From: Lachnospiraceae bacterium UBA2860 | GTDB lineage: Bacteria > Bacillota > Clostridia > Lachnospirales > Lachnospiraceae | Reading direction: 5' to 3' | DNA: 21,332 nucleotides | NCBI GenBank assembly: GCA_002350625.1 | Contig: DEFE01000033.1 | Location: 3,614-24,945, forward strand | Shown here: piece by piece, positions 1 to 7,510 of the stretch | Layout of the letters: each line of letters opens with the position of its first letter | How positions within the stretch are numbered: the first letter of the stretch is position 1 | The notes under the pieces: generated by a model | What the model was told of the DNA's origin: nothing | What the model saw: the letters and a program-made list of their open reading frames with translations, nothing else | Database searches by the model: none | Made by a program: the position numbers and the translations under genes

Positions 1-2634
1 ACGCCGGACAGCACGCCGAGTACCCCGGACAGTAAACCGGGCAAACCGGACAGCGGAAGCGGTTCGGGGAACAGCAAAATCGGGGAGAAAGAAAAAGAGA
101 AGATCCGGAACGCCATTCATCAAATCCGCGGGGAGCTCGCGGCTTTCCGGGCGACGCCGACGCTCGAAAAGGCAGAGGACATGCTGTCGCTCATAAACGG
201 CGTTCTCTCCGCCATCAACATACTGCCGTCAGATGTCCGGAACATGTCCGAAATCGCGGCGGCGACCGGTGAGCTCAAAAACAGGAAGAAGGAACTGAGC
301 AGCGCAATCAAGGAGCTGAACAGCGCGAAGAAGAAGATCGATGCGGGCGAGAAGAAATATGCCGAAAGTGAAGCCGCCCTCAGGAAGAAGATAAAGGAAG
401 CCAATCTGCCCGCCGCCCGCGCCGAGCTCGACCGGGGCTGGAATAAGCTGGCGGCCTCAAGAGAGACACTGGATCAGAACTGGGCGCTGTACCGCACAAA
501 AAGAGCAGAGGCGCTCTCCCTCATCGAGGATGCGAAATCCCAGCTGAGCAGCGGCAAGGCGAAGTACGGGAAGGAGAAGGCGGAAGCGAAGGACAAGCTG
601 CAGACCGGGAGGAGCGATCTCACGGGCGGCTGGCAGACCTATGACCGCGAGAAGGAAAACGCCAGGACTCAGATTGAAAGCGGCCGGGCAGAGCTTGAAA
701 GCGGCCGGGCGCAGTACGAGACACAGAAGGACGACGCGGACAAGCAGCTCGCCGACGGCCGGAAGGAGCTGGCCGAGGGGAAGGCCCAATATGCGGCTGA
801 GAAAGAGAGCGCGGATCAGCAGATTATCGAAGGGCGCGGCAAGGCAGCGGCCGGACGCAAAGAGTACGAAGAAGAGAAAGAGAAGGCTGAGTCGAAGCTC
901 TCAGAAGCCAGGGAAGAGCTGGACGGGAAGTGGACGGAATACAACACCGAAAAGGAGAAGGCGGAGAAGAAGCTCGCAGACGCGAGGAAGAGAATTGATC
1001 ATCTCGACGACGCGCGCTTTATCGTCACGAACCGGCGAACCAACGAGAGCTTTGTCCACCTGAAGTCCTCCATTCAGTCGATCTTCGGCTTCGCCACGTT
1101 CTTTGTGCCGATGTTCGCGGTGATCGGATCCCTGGTCATCTTCTCGACGATGGCGATCATCATCGACGAGCAGAAGAAGCAGGTGGGCGCGCTGAAGGCC
1201 ATGGGCTTCAGAACCGGCGAGATCCGCGCGAAATATCTTGTCTTCGGCATTTCCGCCGCAGTGATCGGCGTCACACTGGGCATCGGCCTTTGCATGGTGG
1301 TCACCAACATCATCATGGTGGTGCTAAGGAAGCTGTACGTCTTCGGCAGGATCAAAGCACTCTTCGTTCCGGGCACAGCCGCCATCGTCGGCGGCGCGAC
1401 GCTGGTCGTCGCCTCTTCGGTGGTGTGGTACTCGTGCCGGAACCTGCTGAAATGCACGGCCGTCGGCCTGATGAACGGCAGCGAGCCGGCCAAAAAGTCG
1501 ATGAAGGGCAAGGCACCCTCGAAGGGCAGGGGCGGGCAGTCCCTGTATTCCCGCCTGATCGTCCGCAATATCCTGACAGACATGAAGCGGGTGCTGGTGT
1601 CCATCGTGGTGGTCGTCGGCAGCGTCATGCTGATTGGCATAGGCTTTACCATCCGCTTTTCCTTTAACAACGCCTTCGACTACCAGGAGAAGGAGATCTA
1701 CCGCTACAGCTTCAGGGTTGATCTGGGCGCCGATCCGGTCGAGGCGGATAAAGAGAAGGTGGAGGCCATCTTTAAGGACCATGGCGCGAGCTATCTTCCG
1801 GTTGCTTACCAGACAAGCCTCTATGAGTGCGCGGATGAATCGGCCGGTTTCTATATCCTCTCGGCAGAAAACGAACAGCTGAAGGAGTTTGTGCATCTGT
1901 CCTCGGAGCTTCCGGAGAGCGGGATTCTGCTCCCGGAGAAGTTCCTGGAGATGCATAGTCTGTTCGCGGAGGACACGCTCATCCTCTACGACGGCGCGCT
2001 CGTGCCCCACAAGGCAAAGGTGAACGGATCCTTCCGCTACCACGCGGGGTTCATGGCCGTGATGAGTCCCGCGGCCTACCGGGAGATCTTCGGCGAGGAC
2101 CCGGTAAGAAACAGCTATTACTGCCGCCTGGGGGACGCCGCGGAAGAGGTGGCGGCGGCCATCAAGGCTGCCTGCCCGAGCGCGCAGTTTGAGCGCCCCG
2201 CGGACTTTGCGGCCCGCTATGAGAGCACGAAGAAGCTCTTCAACCTGGTGGCCCTCATCATGGTCATCATCTCGGTGACGGATACGCTCCTCATCATGAT
2301 CAACCTGACCAATATCCTGGTAAACCGAAGGATGAAGGAGCTGCTGGTCATGAAGGTCAACGGGTTCTCGGCGGAGCAGGTGAAAGGCTACCTCTTAAGG
2401 GAGACGATGCTGATCAATGTGGCCGGCATTGTCCTCGGCCTCATCGCCGGCATCCTGATGAGCGGCAGCATCATACGGAGCATAGAGTCGGATTACACGA
2501 TGTACATAAGGACAGTCTCCATCTTGTCCTGGGGGATCTCGATCGCGATCAACGGCGTCCTCTCCTTCGTGATCAACCACGTCTCCTTTAAGAACATCGA
2601 GAAGACGCCGCTGACCGACATTATGAAGTATTGA
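1..2634 (+). CDS. FtsX/MacB-type ABC transporter permease with long extracellular coiled coil (5' partial)
   Basis: The reading frame is open from base 1 with no stop, so the true start lies upstream; 877 residues are visible, numbered here from base 1. Residues 1-30 are a Pro/Ser/Asp-rich linker. Residues 80-335 are highly charged coiled coil, and 160-334 form seven 25-residue repeats. A first FtsX-like block with three membrane helices follows (about 361-480), containing the typical stretch DEQKKQVGALKAMGF. A further helix lies near 530-550, then an extracytoplasmic domain (about 555-740), then a second FtsX block of three helices (about 746-870) with RRMKELLVMKVNGF. This two-FtsX-block layout fits Bacillota permeases that work with a MacB/LolD-type ATPase, which is the next gene, 59 bases downstream. 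The N-terminal helix expected for the family is outside the window. The substrate is unknown; it could equally be a mechanotransmission complex rather than an exporter. Confidence 0.9.
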   Translation, partial: TPDSTPSTPDSKPGKPDSGSGSGNSKIGEKEKEKIRNAIHQIRGELAAFRATPTLEKAEDMLSLINGVLSAINILPSDVRNMSEIAAATGELKNRKKELSSAIKELNSAKKKIDAGEKKYAESEAALRKKIKEANLPAARAELDRGWNKLAASRETLDQNWALYRTKRAEALSLIEDAKSQLSSGKAKYGKEKAEAKDKLQTGRSDLTGGWQTYDREKENARTQIESGRAELESGRAQYETQKDDADKQLADGRKELAEGKAQYAAEKESADQQIIEGRGKAAAGRKEYEEEKEKAESKLSEAREELDGKWTEYNTEKEKAEKKLADARKRIDHLDDARFIVTNRRTNESFVHLKSSIQSIFGFATFFVPMFAVIGSLVIFSTMAIIIDEQKKQVGALKAMGFRTGEIRAKYLVFGISAAVIGVTLGIGLCMVVTNIIMVVLRKLYVFGRIKALFVPGTAAIVGGATLVVASSVVWYSCRNLLKCTAVGLMNGSEPAKKSMKGKAPSKGRGGQSLYSRLIVRNILTDMKRVLVSIVVVVGSVMLIGIGFTIRFSFNNAFDYQEKEIYRYSFRVDLGADPVEADKEKVEAIFKDHGASYLPVAYQTSLYECADESAGFYILSAENEQLKEFVHLSSELPESGILLPEKFLEMHSLFAEDTLILYDGALVPHKAKVNGSFRYHAGFMAVMSPAAYREIFGEDPVRNSYYCRLGDAAEEVAAAIKAACPSAQFERPADFAARYESTKKLFNLVALIMVIISVTDTLLIMINLTNILVNRRMKELLVMKVNGFSAEQVKGYLLRETMLINVAGIVLGLIAGILMSGSIIRSIESDYTMYIRTVSILSWGISIAINGVLSFVINHVSFKNIEKTPLTDIMKY
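478..1002 (+). repeat. seven 75-bp coding repeats (25-residue coiled-coil units)
   Basis: The translation falls into seven consecutive units of exactly 25 residues without gaps. Recurrent positions are a small or basic start (often Gly), Tyr5, Glu8-Lys9, Ala12, Leu/Ile16, Gly19-Arg20 and Leu23. Unit starts read NWALY, GKAKY, GWQTY, GRAQY, GKAQY, GRKEY and KWTEY. The nucleotide sequence has diverged, so this is an old protein-level repeat and not a recent satellite. Twenty-five residues equals two heptads plus one hendecad (7+7+11). Confidence 0.8.
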
Positions 2635-2693
2635 CGGATGAATCGCTTTCCTTGATCGGTTCATATGATTTGCGTATAAGGGAGGATTCAAGC

Positions 2694-3914
2694 ATGAATA
2701 AGCCGGACAGGATGACAGTCGCAACCTGGAAGATCTCCTCTGCGCTTCTTGAGGTAGAGGACCTCGAGGCTGCCCTTACGAATACGCTGGAGGTGCTTTC
2801 GGAGCAGCTGAACGCGGCGGGCGGCGCCATCTGGATCCTTGACGAGGCGACGGGCATCATGCACTGTGTCGTGAGCACGGGGCCGCTCGATCTGACGGGC
2901 ATTACTTTCGAAAATGGCGTCGGCACGGAGGGTCTGGTCGTCAGCACGGAAAAATCCGCCTTTTTCGCGGAGACCGAGAAGGCCGAGGCATTTGAGGGAG
3001 ATATCTTTGACGATCAGGGGTTTAAGACAAGAAGCCTGATCTGTGTCCCGCTGAACGACCTGAAAAAGACGATCGGCTGCCTGTGCCTCGTCACGGCAAG
3101 GGACGGAGAGACATTTGCGGAAGAGGATCTGAAGATCAGTGAGCACACGGCCTCCCTGGCCGCCATGGTCATCGACGAGAAGGGCCTCAAGGTGAACCTG
3201 CCGCCCGAAAAGCCGGTCCTCATGGAGCTGAAGGACATTACGAAGGAGTTCCCCTCGGGAGAAGAGGTGCTCCGGGTACTCCGGGGCATCAACCTGAAGA
3301 TCTTCAAAAATGAATTCGTCGTGGTGCTGGGAGAATCCGGCTGCGGAAAATCCACGATGATGAACATCATCGGCGGCATGGACCACGCCACGTCGGGGTC
3401 GATCACGCTCGAGGGACAGAACTTCTCGGTGCCCGACGAGAAGGCGCTGACGGAATTCAGGAGAAGCTATGTGGGCTTTATCTTCCAGTCCTATAACCTC
3501 ATGCCCAACCTGACCGCGAGAGAAAACATCCAGTTCATCGCCGAGATCAGCACGAATCCCAGAGACGTCGATGAAGCGCTCGGCATGGTAGGGCTGACGG
3601 ACCGCGCGGGGAACTTCCCGTCGCAGCTCTCCGGCGGCCAGCAGCAGCGCATCTCGATCGCGCGGGCGATCGTCAAAAATCCCCGCATCATACTCGCGGA
3701 CGAGCCCACCGCCGCGCTGGATTTCAAGACCGGCCAGGAGGTGCTCCGGGTGATCGAGGGCATCGTCCACAGCGGCGACACGACGGTGCTCATGGTCACG
3801 CACAACGTGGAGATCGCCAAGATGGCGGACCGCGTGGTGAAGCTGCGGAGCGGCAGAGTATCGAGCGTCAAGTATAACGAGCATCCGCTGCACGCGGACG
3901 ATCTCGTGTGGTAA
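2694..3914 (+). CDS. GAF domain-ABC transporter ATPase fusion
   Basis: The protein has 406 residues. Residues about 10-165 look like a GAF domain: a helix, then AGGAIWILDEATG, a variable pocket, and KTRSLICVPLNDLKKTIGCLCLV. Residues 175-395 are a complete MacB/LolD-type ATPase with Walker A GESGCGKST (213-221), Q-loop Gln265, signature LSGGQQQR (312-319), Walker B ending ADE (335-337) and H-loop His370, so it should hydrolyse ATP. It presumably energises the FtsX permease just upstream. A GAF domain on such an ATPase is unusual and suggests that binding of a small ligand in the cytoplasm gates the transporter; that is inference. I chose ATG 2694 because GGAGG at 2681-2685 lies 8 bases before it. 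An in-frame TTG at 2631 overlaps the permease stop but has no comparable site. Confidence 0.9.
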   Translation: MNKPDRMTVATWKISSALLEVEDLEAALTNTLEVLSEQLNAAGGAIWILDEATGIMHCVVSTGPLDLTGITFENGVGTEGLVVSTEKSAFFAETEKAEAFEGDIFDDQGFKTRSLICVPLNDLKKTIGCLCLVTARDGETFAEEDLKISEHTASLAAMVIDEKGLKVNLPPEKPVLMELKDITKEFPSGEEVLRVLRGINLKIFKNEFVVVLGESGCGKSTMMNIIGGMDHATSGSITLEGQNFSVPDEKALTEFRRSYVGFIFQSYNLMPNLTARENIQFIAEISTNPRDVDEALGMVGLTDRAGNFPSQLSGGQQQRISIARAIVKNPRIILADEPTAALDFKTGQEVLRVIEGIVHSGDTTVLMVTHNVEIAKMADRVVKLRSGRVSSVKYNEHPLHADDLVW

Positions 3915-3950
3915 GCGGAAGCTTCTTGAGGATAAAAGAAGGGAAAAAGA

Positions 3951-5426
3951 ATGAATAAAACAGGGACATTTCAGTTTGAAGCCGTCGATGAGACCCGCAA
4001 TGTCACAGGGACATATAAGTACGATGACGCTTGGTTCGGGGAGGATGCCAACGTCCTCTCGCCGGAGCTCCGGATGCTGTCGATGTGCTTCTCCCTGGCC
4101 TCATTCCCCAATCCGGAGACGAAAGACAGGACGTACAGCAACGCGGAAGCATTCCTTGCGGAACTGGGTTTCACGGATGTGGAAGTCAATAAAGATTTTA
4201 AGCGCACGCCGGAGGAGTTTACCATCGGCATCGTGGCTGCGCGGAAGGACGTGACGCTTTCCGGGGAGGAATGCACGATCTACACGATCGGCTTCAGAGG
4301 CGCCTCCTACGGCAGGGAGTGGTACGGCAATACCATCATCGAAGAAAATGGCGTCCCCCGCGGTTTCAGAGCCGCGCTGCTGAAGACCGTCGAGTTTTTC
4401 CGGGACTATGTCTACAGACACGCAGCGCAGGAAAAGAAGAGAAAGAAGGTCTGGATCGCGGGCTTCAGCCGGGCCGGCGCCATCGCGGGCCTTGCGGGAG
4501 CGGCGCTGACGCGGCAGCCGAAGCGCTGGGGCTTCAGCCGGAAAGACATCTTCGTCTACACCTTTGAATCGCCCCGGTGCATACCGAAGGAAATGAAAGT
4601 GGATTATCCCAATATCCACAACACCATCAGCAAAGTCGACATGGTGCCCCTCATCGCCCCGGCATCCTGGGGATTTATAAGGCCCGGCGTCGACGATACG
4701 ATCCTGCCCTCACCCGGACAGAAGGAATGGCAGGACAGGGCCGAAGAAGTGAGAGCCATCTTAAAGGGCATCAACCCGGATATCGTCTGCGAGGAGGAAG
4801 GCTTCACCCCGCTCGCCATCGCGGGCACGCAGCTGAAACCCGTCAAGGATAAGGAAGACTATCACCGCGCGCGGGGCAAGCTCGACGCGTGGTGGTACAG
4901 CGCGGATCTGGGCGATTACTTCCCGCATATGATTACATATATGGGTAGCAAGCTCGCCAAGTCCGTCGGGAAGCCTGAGCTCACGGATCGGGAGGCCTAC
5001 GCGAAATACTATGAGAAGAGCTTCGGCCTCGTGGCAAAGAAATACCTCGGGAACGACGCGGATCAGCATGAAATGGTGCGCGGCGTCCTGGAGAAGATGA
5101 TCGACCGGGGATCCGCCCCGTTCATCCGCGCGGTCATGTACCTGATCTTAAAGCGCGGGAGAAACAGAGTCCTCAGGCGGACCGCATCGAGACTCACTTC
5201 CCTGATCATCTTCAGGATCCTTACGAACAAAGGATTCAGGGGCAGCGCGCAGGAGCTGGCGCACATGCGCGCGTCCATCGAAAACATGACCTATTATTTC
5301 CTCTTCTGCGCGAGCTGTGACGTGCAGGAGAACGACTGCGCCTTTATCGGCACGCTGGGCGCCAATATCGAACGGATCCGGGGCGCCCATGCGCCGGAGC
5401 TGATCTACGCATGGCTTGTCGTGTGA
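3951..5426 (+). CDS. class 3 lipase-like alpha/beta hydrolase, cytoplasmic
   Basis: The protein has 491 residues, with no signal peptide or membrane helix at the N terminus. The lipase-like core covers about 35-335. It contains GFRGASYGREW (114-124), resembling the FRGT...W segment of class 3 lipases, then WIAGFSRAGAIAG with the likely nucleophile Ser173 in a GxSxA elbow. Next comes SKVDMVPLIAPASWGF with likely acid Asp230, and DYFPHMITYM with likely base His326. Residues 340-491 are helical, basic in part, and unfamiliar. The gene follows the GAF-ATPase by 36 bases with an AGAAGGG site before the ATG, so it is probably the last gene of that operon. The substrate is unknown; a lipid, acyl-peptide or ester linked to the transporter is possible. 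The family call rests on motifs only. Confidence 0.75.
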   Translation: MNKTGTFQFEAVDETRNVTGTYKYDDAWFGEDANVLSPELRMLSMCFSLASFPNPETKDRTYSNAEAFLAELGFTDVEVNKDFKRTPEEFTIGIVAARKDVTLSGEECTIYTIGFRGASYGREWYGNTIIEENGVPRGFRAALLKTVEFFRDYVYRHAAQEKKRKKVWIAGFSRAGAIAGLAGAALTRQPKRWGFSRKDIFVYTFESPRCIPKEMKVDYPNIHNTISKVDMVPLIAPASWGFIRPGVDDTILPSPGQKEWQDRAEEVRAILKGINPDIVCEEEGFTPLAIAGTQLKPVKDKEDYHRARGKLDAWWYSADLGDYFPHMITYMGSKLAKSVGKPELTDREAYAKYYEKSFGLVAKKYLGNDADQHEMVRGVLEKMIDRGSAPFIRAVMYLILKRGRNRVLRRTASRLTSLIIFRILTNKGFRGSAQELAHMRASIENMTYYFLFCASCDVQENDCAFIGTLGANIERIRGAHAPELIYAWLVV

Positions 5427-5446
5427 GAAGCGGAATGACTTTAGGC

Positions 5447-5482
5447 CCGGCCTCTTTGATGAGGATGAATCTGTGAGGCCGG
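5447..5482. terminator. possible hairpin between convergent genes
   Basis: Bases 5447-5454 (CCGGCCTC) pair perfectly with 5475-5482 (GAGGCCGG) around a 20-base loop, in the 72-base gap between the hydrolase stop and the GH2 stop. There is no U-tract on either strand, so termination is only a guess from its position. Confidence 0.3.
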
Positions 5483-5498
5483 ACAGATGATGCGGGTT

Positions 5499-7367
5499 CT
5501 AACATGGAGGCATTCGGAAAGCTTTTGCAGACGGCCGGAGTGCATCTTCGGACGGCCGGGAAGCATCCTCTGACGGCCCCGTGGCGGCGGAACCGACAGC
5601 TGCTCCGGTCACTTTGCAGATCCGGCGGTCGTAGGTATAAAGCCCGTTCCGCTCGGTCTCTACATCGCTGAGCTGGGTGAAGATGTACCCGGCGAGCCCC
5701 TGTTCCTTGACCGGCGCCATCATCCCGTCGTACATATGGCGGATTCTCTGCCGCAGCTCCTTCGGAGAGCTGCATTTTCCATAACCGTAACTGCCTGCCG
5801 TGCCGGTCTCTTCCGGCGCGGCATTGTATTGAAAGCCACCGACCTCGGAGAGCAGCAGCGGCCGCTCCGCCGGCTGCACGCGCTCGTTCCGATAGTACAC
5901 GTGGAGGCTGTCAAAATCACTGTATTTCCCCTTGAACCAGCCGGAGGCCGTGTCGTATACCCGGCTCGCGTCCAGCATTTTCGCGAGCAGGTACAGCCGG
6001 TCGCTGTCGTATTGGCCCCAGCCCTCGTTGAAGATTGTATAGGCGATGACGCAGGGGTGGTTATACAGATGCTGCAGCGTCTTCCGCATGTGATATTCGA
6101 AGAAACGGCGGCGGTATCTCTCTTTTGCCGGCAGCTTCAGCGCCTCTTCGGCGGCCTCATGCAGATCGGCCGCAAGGCCGCCGATCCTTCTTTTTGGCAC
6201 GGCAAGAAAGGGGAACAGATGGAACTGAACCGTCGGGAGCACGGTGTCGAACATCAGACTGTACGGCCCGCTGTTGACGAGGTCCTGCATGACCAGCATG
6301 CCGAGCGTATCGCAGAGATAGTAGTACTGCTCCGGCTCGATCTTGGCGTGCTTGCGGAGGAGATTGACGCCGAGCTCCTTCATGAGGAGGATGTCCCGGG
6401 CGTATGCTTCCGGTGAGTCCGGCACATAGAGGCCGTCCGGGAAATAGCCTTGGTCCAGGACGCCTTTAAGGAAAATGCGCTCTCCGTTGAGGAATATGCC
6501 GGGCGGCGCATCCTTCGTCCTGTTTCTCACTTCCACTGTCCTAAGCGCAAAGTAGCTGTGCACCAGATCCTCTCCGAAGCGCAGATCCATGCGGTAGAGG
6601 TACGGATCCTCCGGCGTCCACAGATGCGGGTGACCGGCGCATCCTGAGAAGAGCTGCCCGATGTCGATGCGGAAGGCATTTCCGCCGGCGCGGAGGGTCT
6701 TCTTCTGAACCCACGCGTGCAGGGGCTCTGCAGGTTTCTCTGTATGTGAAGTGTCTGGCCGTTCCTCAGCATATAAAGTGATTTCGCACAGAGAGGCTTT
6801 CCCGTCGTTTTTCCGGTCCCCGCCCGGGAAGATCCGGATGTTCGCCCCCGTGAGATCCGGCGTGATCTTCAGCGCGGCGATATACGCGGCCGGCACCGGT
6901 TCAATCCAGACATGCTGCCAGATCCCGCTGACCTCTGTGTACCACATTCCCTGGGGTGACTTGCTCTGCTTTCCATACGGATAGGCGATGTTCAGGTCGT
7001 CGGTCGCGGACACCTTAAGGAAATGCTCCCCTTCGGCAAGGCAGCCCAGGTTAAAGGTGAAAGGCAGATAGCCTCCCTTGTGATGGCCGACATGCGTCCC
7101 GTCCAGATAGACGTCGCAGAGCTGGTCCACGGCGCCGAAATGCAGCAGGATGTGTTTTCCGGCCCATGATGCGGGCAGCGAAAATGCTGTCTCATAGACC
7201 AGCTTTCCGTCGGCATTTCTTATCTCGCCCTTAAAACCGGAGGCCTTTGATTCCGGCGGATAGGGGACGCGGATCGGCGAACCGTTCAGCGTCCATGCGC
7301 CGGTCAAAAGCCTGTACTCGTCCCGGCGCAGCTGGGGCCTTGGATAATCGAGATCGCGAAATATCAT
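5499..7367 (-). CDS. glycoside hydrolase family 2 protein (beta-galactosidase/glucuronidase-like)
   Basis: The protein has 622 residues with no signal peptide, so it should act in the cytoplasm on imported oligosaccharides. Residues 1-160 form the GH2 sugar-binding jelly roll (GAVDQLCDVYLDG, GHHKGGYLPF, GIWQHVWIEPV). Residues 160-285 are the Ig-like domain ending in YFALRTVEVRN. The TIM barrel runs from about 286 to 580, with FLNGERIFLKGVLDQGYFPDG. The acid/base Glu448 sits in IFNEGWGQYD and the nucleophile Glu508 in LLLSEVGGFQYN, so both catalytic residues are present. The family-typical end NGLYTYDRR is followed by about 40 low-complexity residues coded by a tandem repeat. I chose the ATG at 7367 because GGGAGGAGG lies just before it; an earlier in-frame ATG adds nine residues that overlap this site. 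The exact sugar specificity cannot be read from the sequence. Confidence 0.9.
   Translation of the reverse strand: MIFRDLDYPRPQLRRDEYRLLTGAWTLNGSPIRVPYPPESKASGFKGEIRNADGKLVYETAFSLPASWAGKHILLHFGAVDQLCDVYLDGTHVGHHKGGYLPFTFNLGCLAEGEHFLKVSATDDLNIAYPYGKQSKSPQGMWYTEVSGIWQHVWIEPVPAAYIAALKITPDLTGANIRIFPGGDRKNDGKASLCEITLYAEERPDTSHTEKPAEPLHAWVQKKTLRAGGNAFRIDIGQLFSGCAGHPHLWTPEDPYLYRMDLRFGEDLVHSYFALRTVEVRNRTKDAPPGIFLNGERIFLKGVLDQGYFPDGLYVPDSPEAYARDILLMKELGVNLLRKHAKIEPEQYYYLCDTLGMLVMQDLVNSGPYSLMFDTVLPTVQFHLFPFLAVPKRRIGGLAADLHEAAEEALKLPAKERYRRRFFEYHMRKTLQHLYNHPCVIAYTIFNEGWGQYDSDRLYLLAKMLDASRVYDTASGWFKGKYSDFDSLHVYYRNERVQPAERPLLLSEVGGFQYNAAPEETGTAGSYGYGKCSSPKELRQRIRHMYDGMMAPVKEQGLAGYIFTQLSDVETERNGLYTYDRRICKVTGAAVGSAATGPSEDASRPSEDALRPSAKAFRMPPC
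5530..5580. repeat. 21-bp tandem repeat, 2.4 copies, in the GH2 3' end
   Basis: Units at 5530-5550 and 5551-5571 begin GACGGCCGG and share most positions; a third partial unit starts GACGGCC at 5572. On the minus strand they code for the repeated tail PSEDASR-PSEDALR-PSAKAF, beyond the conserved GH2 fold. Confidence 0.7.
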
Positions 7368-7402
7368 AGAACCTCCTCCCGGAGCCATTTTCAATACAAT
7401 TC

Positions 7403-7411
7403 ATTATATCA
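7403..7411 (-). promoter_or_regulatory. extended -10 promoter for the GH2 gene
   Basis: On the minus strand the sequence TGATATAAT (TG-n-TATAAT) lies about 36 bases before the GH2 start. There is no good -35 at 17 bases, which fits an extended -10 promoter. Confidence 0.5.
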
Positions 7412-7415
7412 ATAA

Positions 7416-7444
7416 TTGAAGATTTTTCATAAATTGATTACGAT
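7416..7444 (+). promoter_or_regulatory. sigma-A-type promoter for the phosphatase gene
   Basis: TTGAAG at 7416-7421 is followed after 17 bases by TACGAT at 7439-7444, about 66 bases before the phosphatase ATG. It lies next to the divergent GH2 promoter in an AT-rich 143-base gap. Confidence 0.45.
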
Positions 7445-7510
7445 AGAAGTGTACACAGAAAAAAACGCAGAAAATCACTATAACGTGCAGTCAGGAGTCG
7501 AAAAGCCGTC

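Noticed and set aside
457..789. Long minus-strand open frame opposite the permease coiled coil
   Set aside because: It is antisense to strongly supported repeats, with no ribosome binding site or recognisable fold; it arises from GC-rich codon use. The same holds for the other antisense frames over 1074-2043, 2688-3893 and 8615-9451.
478..1002. The 75-bp repeats as a CRISPR array or satellite DNA
   Set aside because: There are no identical repeats with unique spacers; the periodicity is at the protein level inside an intact reading frame.
2631..2693. TTG start overlapping the permease stop for the GAF-ATPase
   Set aside because: The 21 extra residues carry no domain, and GGAGG sits 8 bases before ATG 2694.
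5736..6416. Plus-strand open frame inside the GH2 gene
   Set aside because: The minus-strand GH2 reading has both catalytic Glu motifs; this frame has no recognisable fold and no ribosome binding site.
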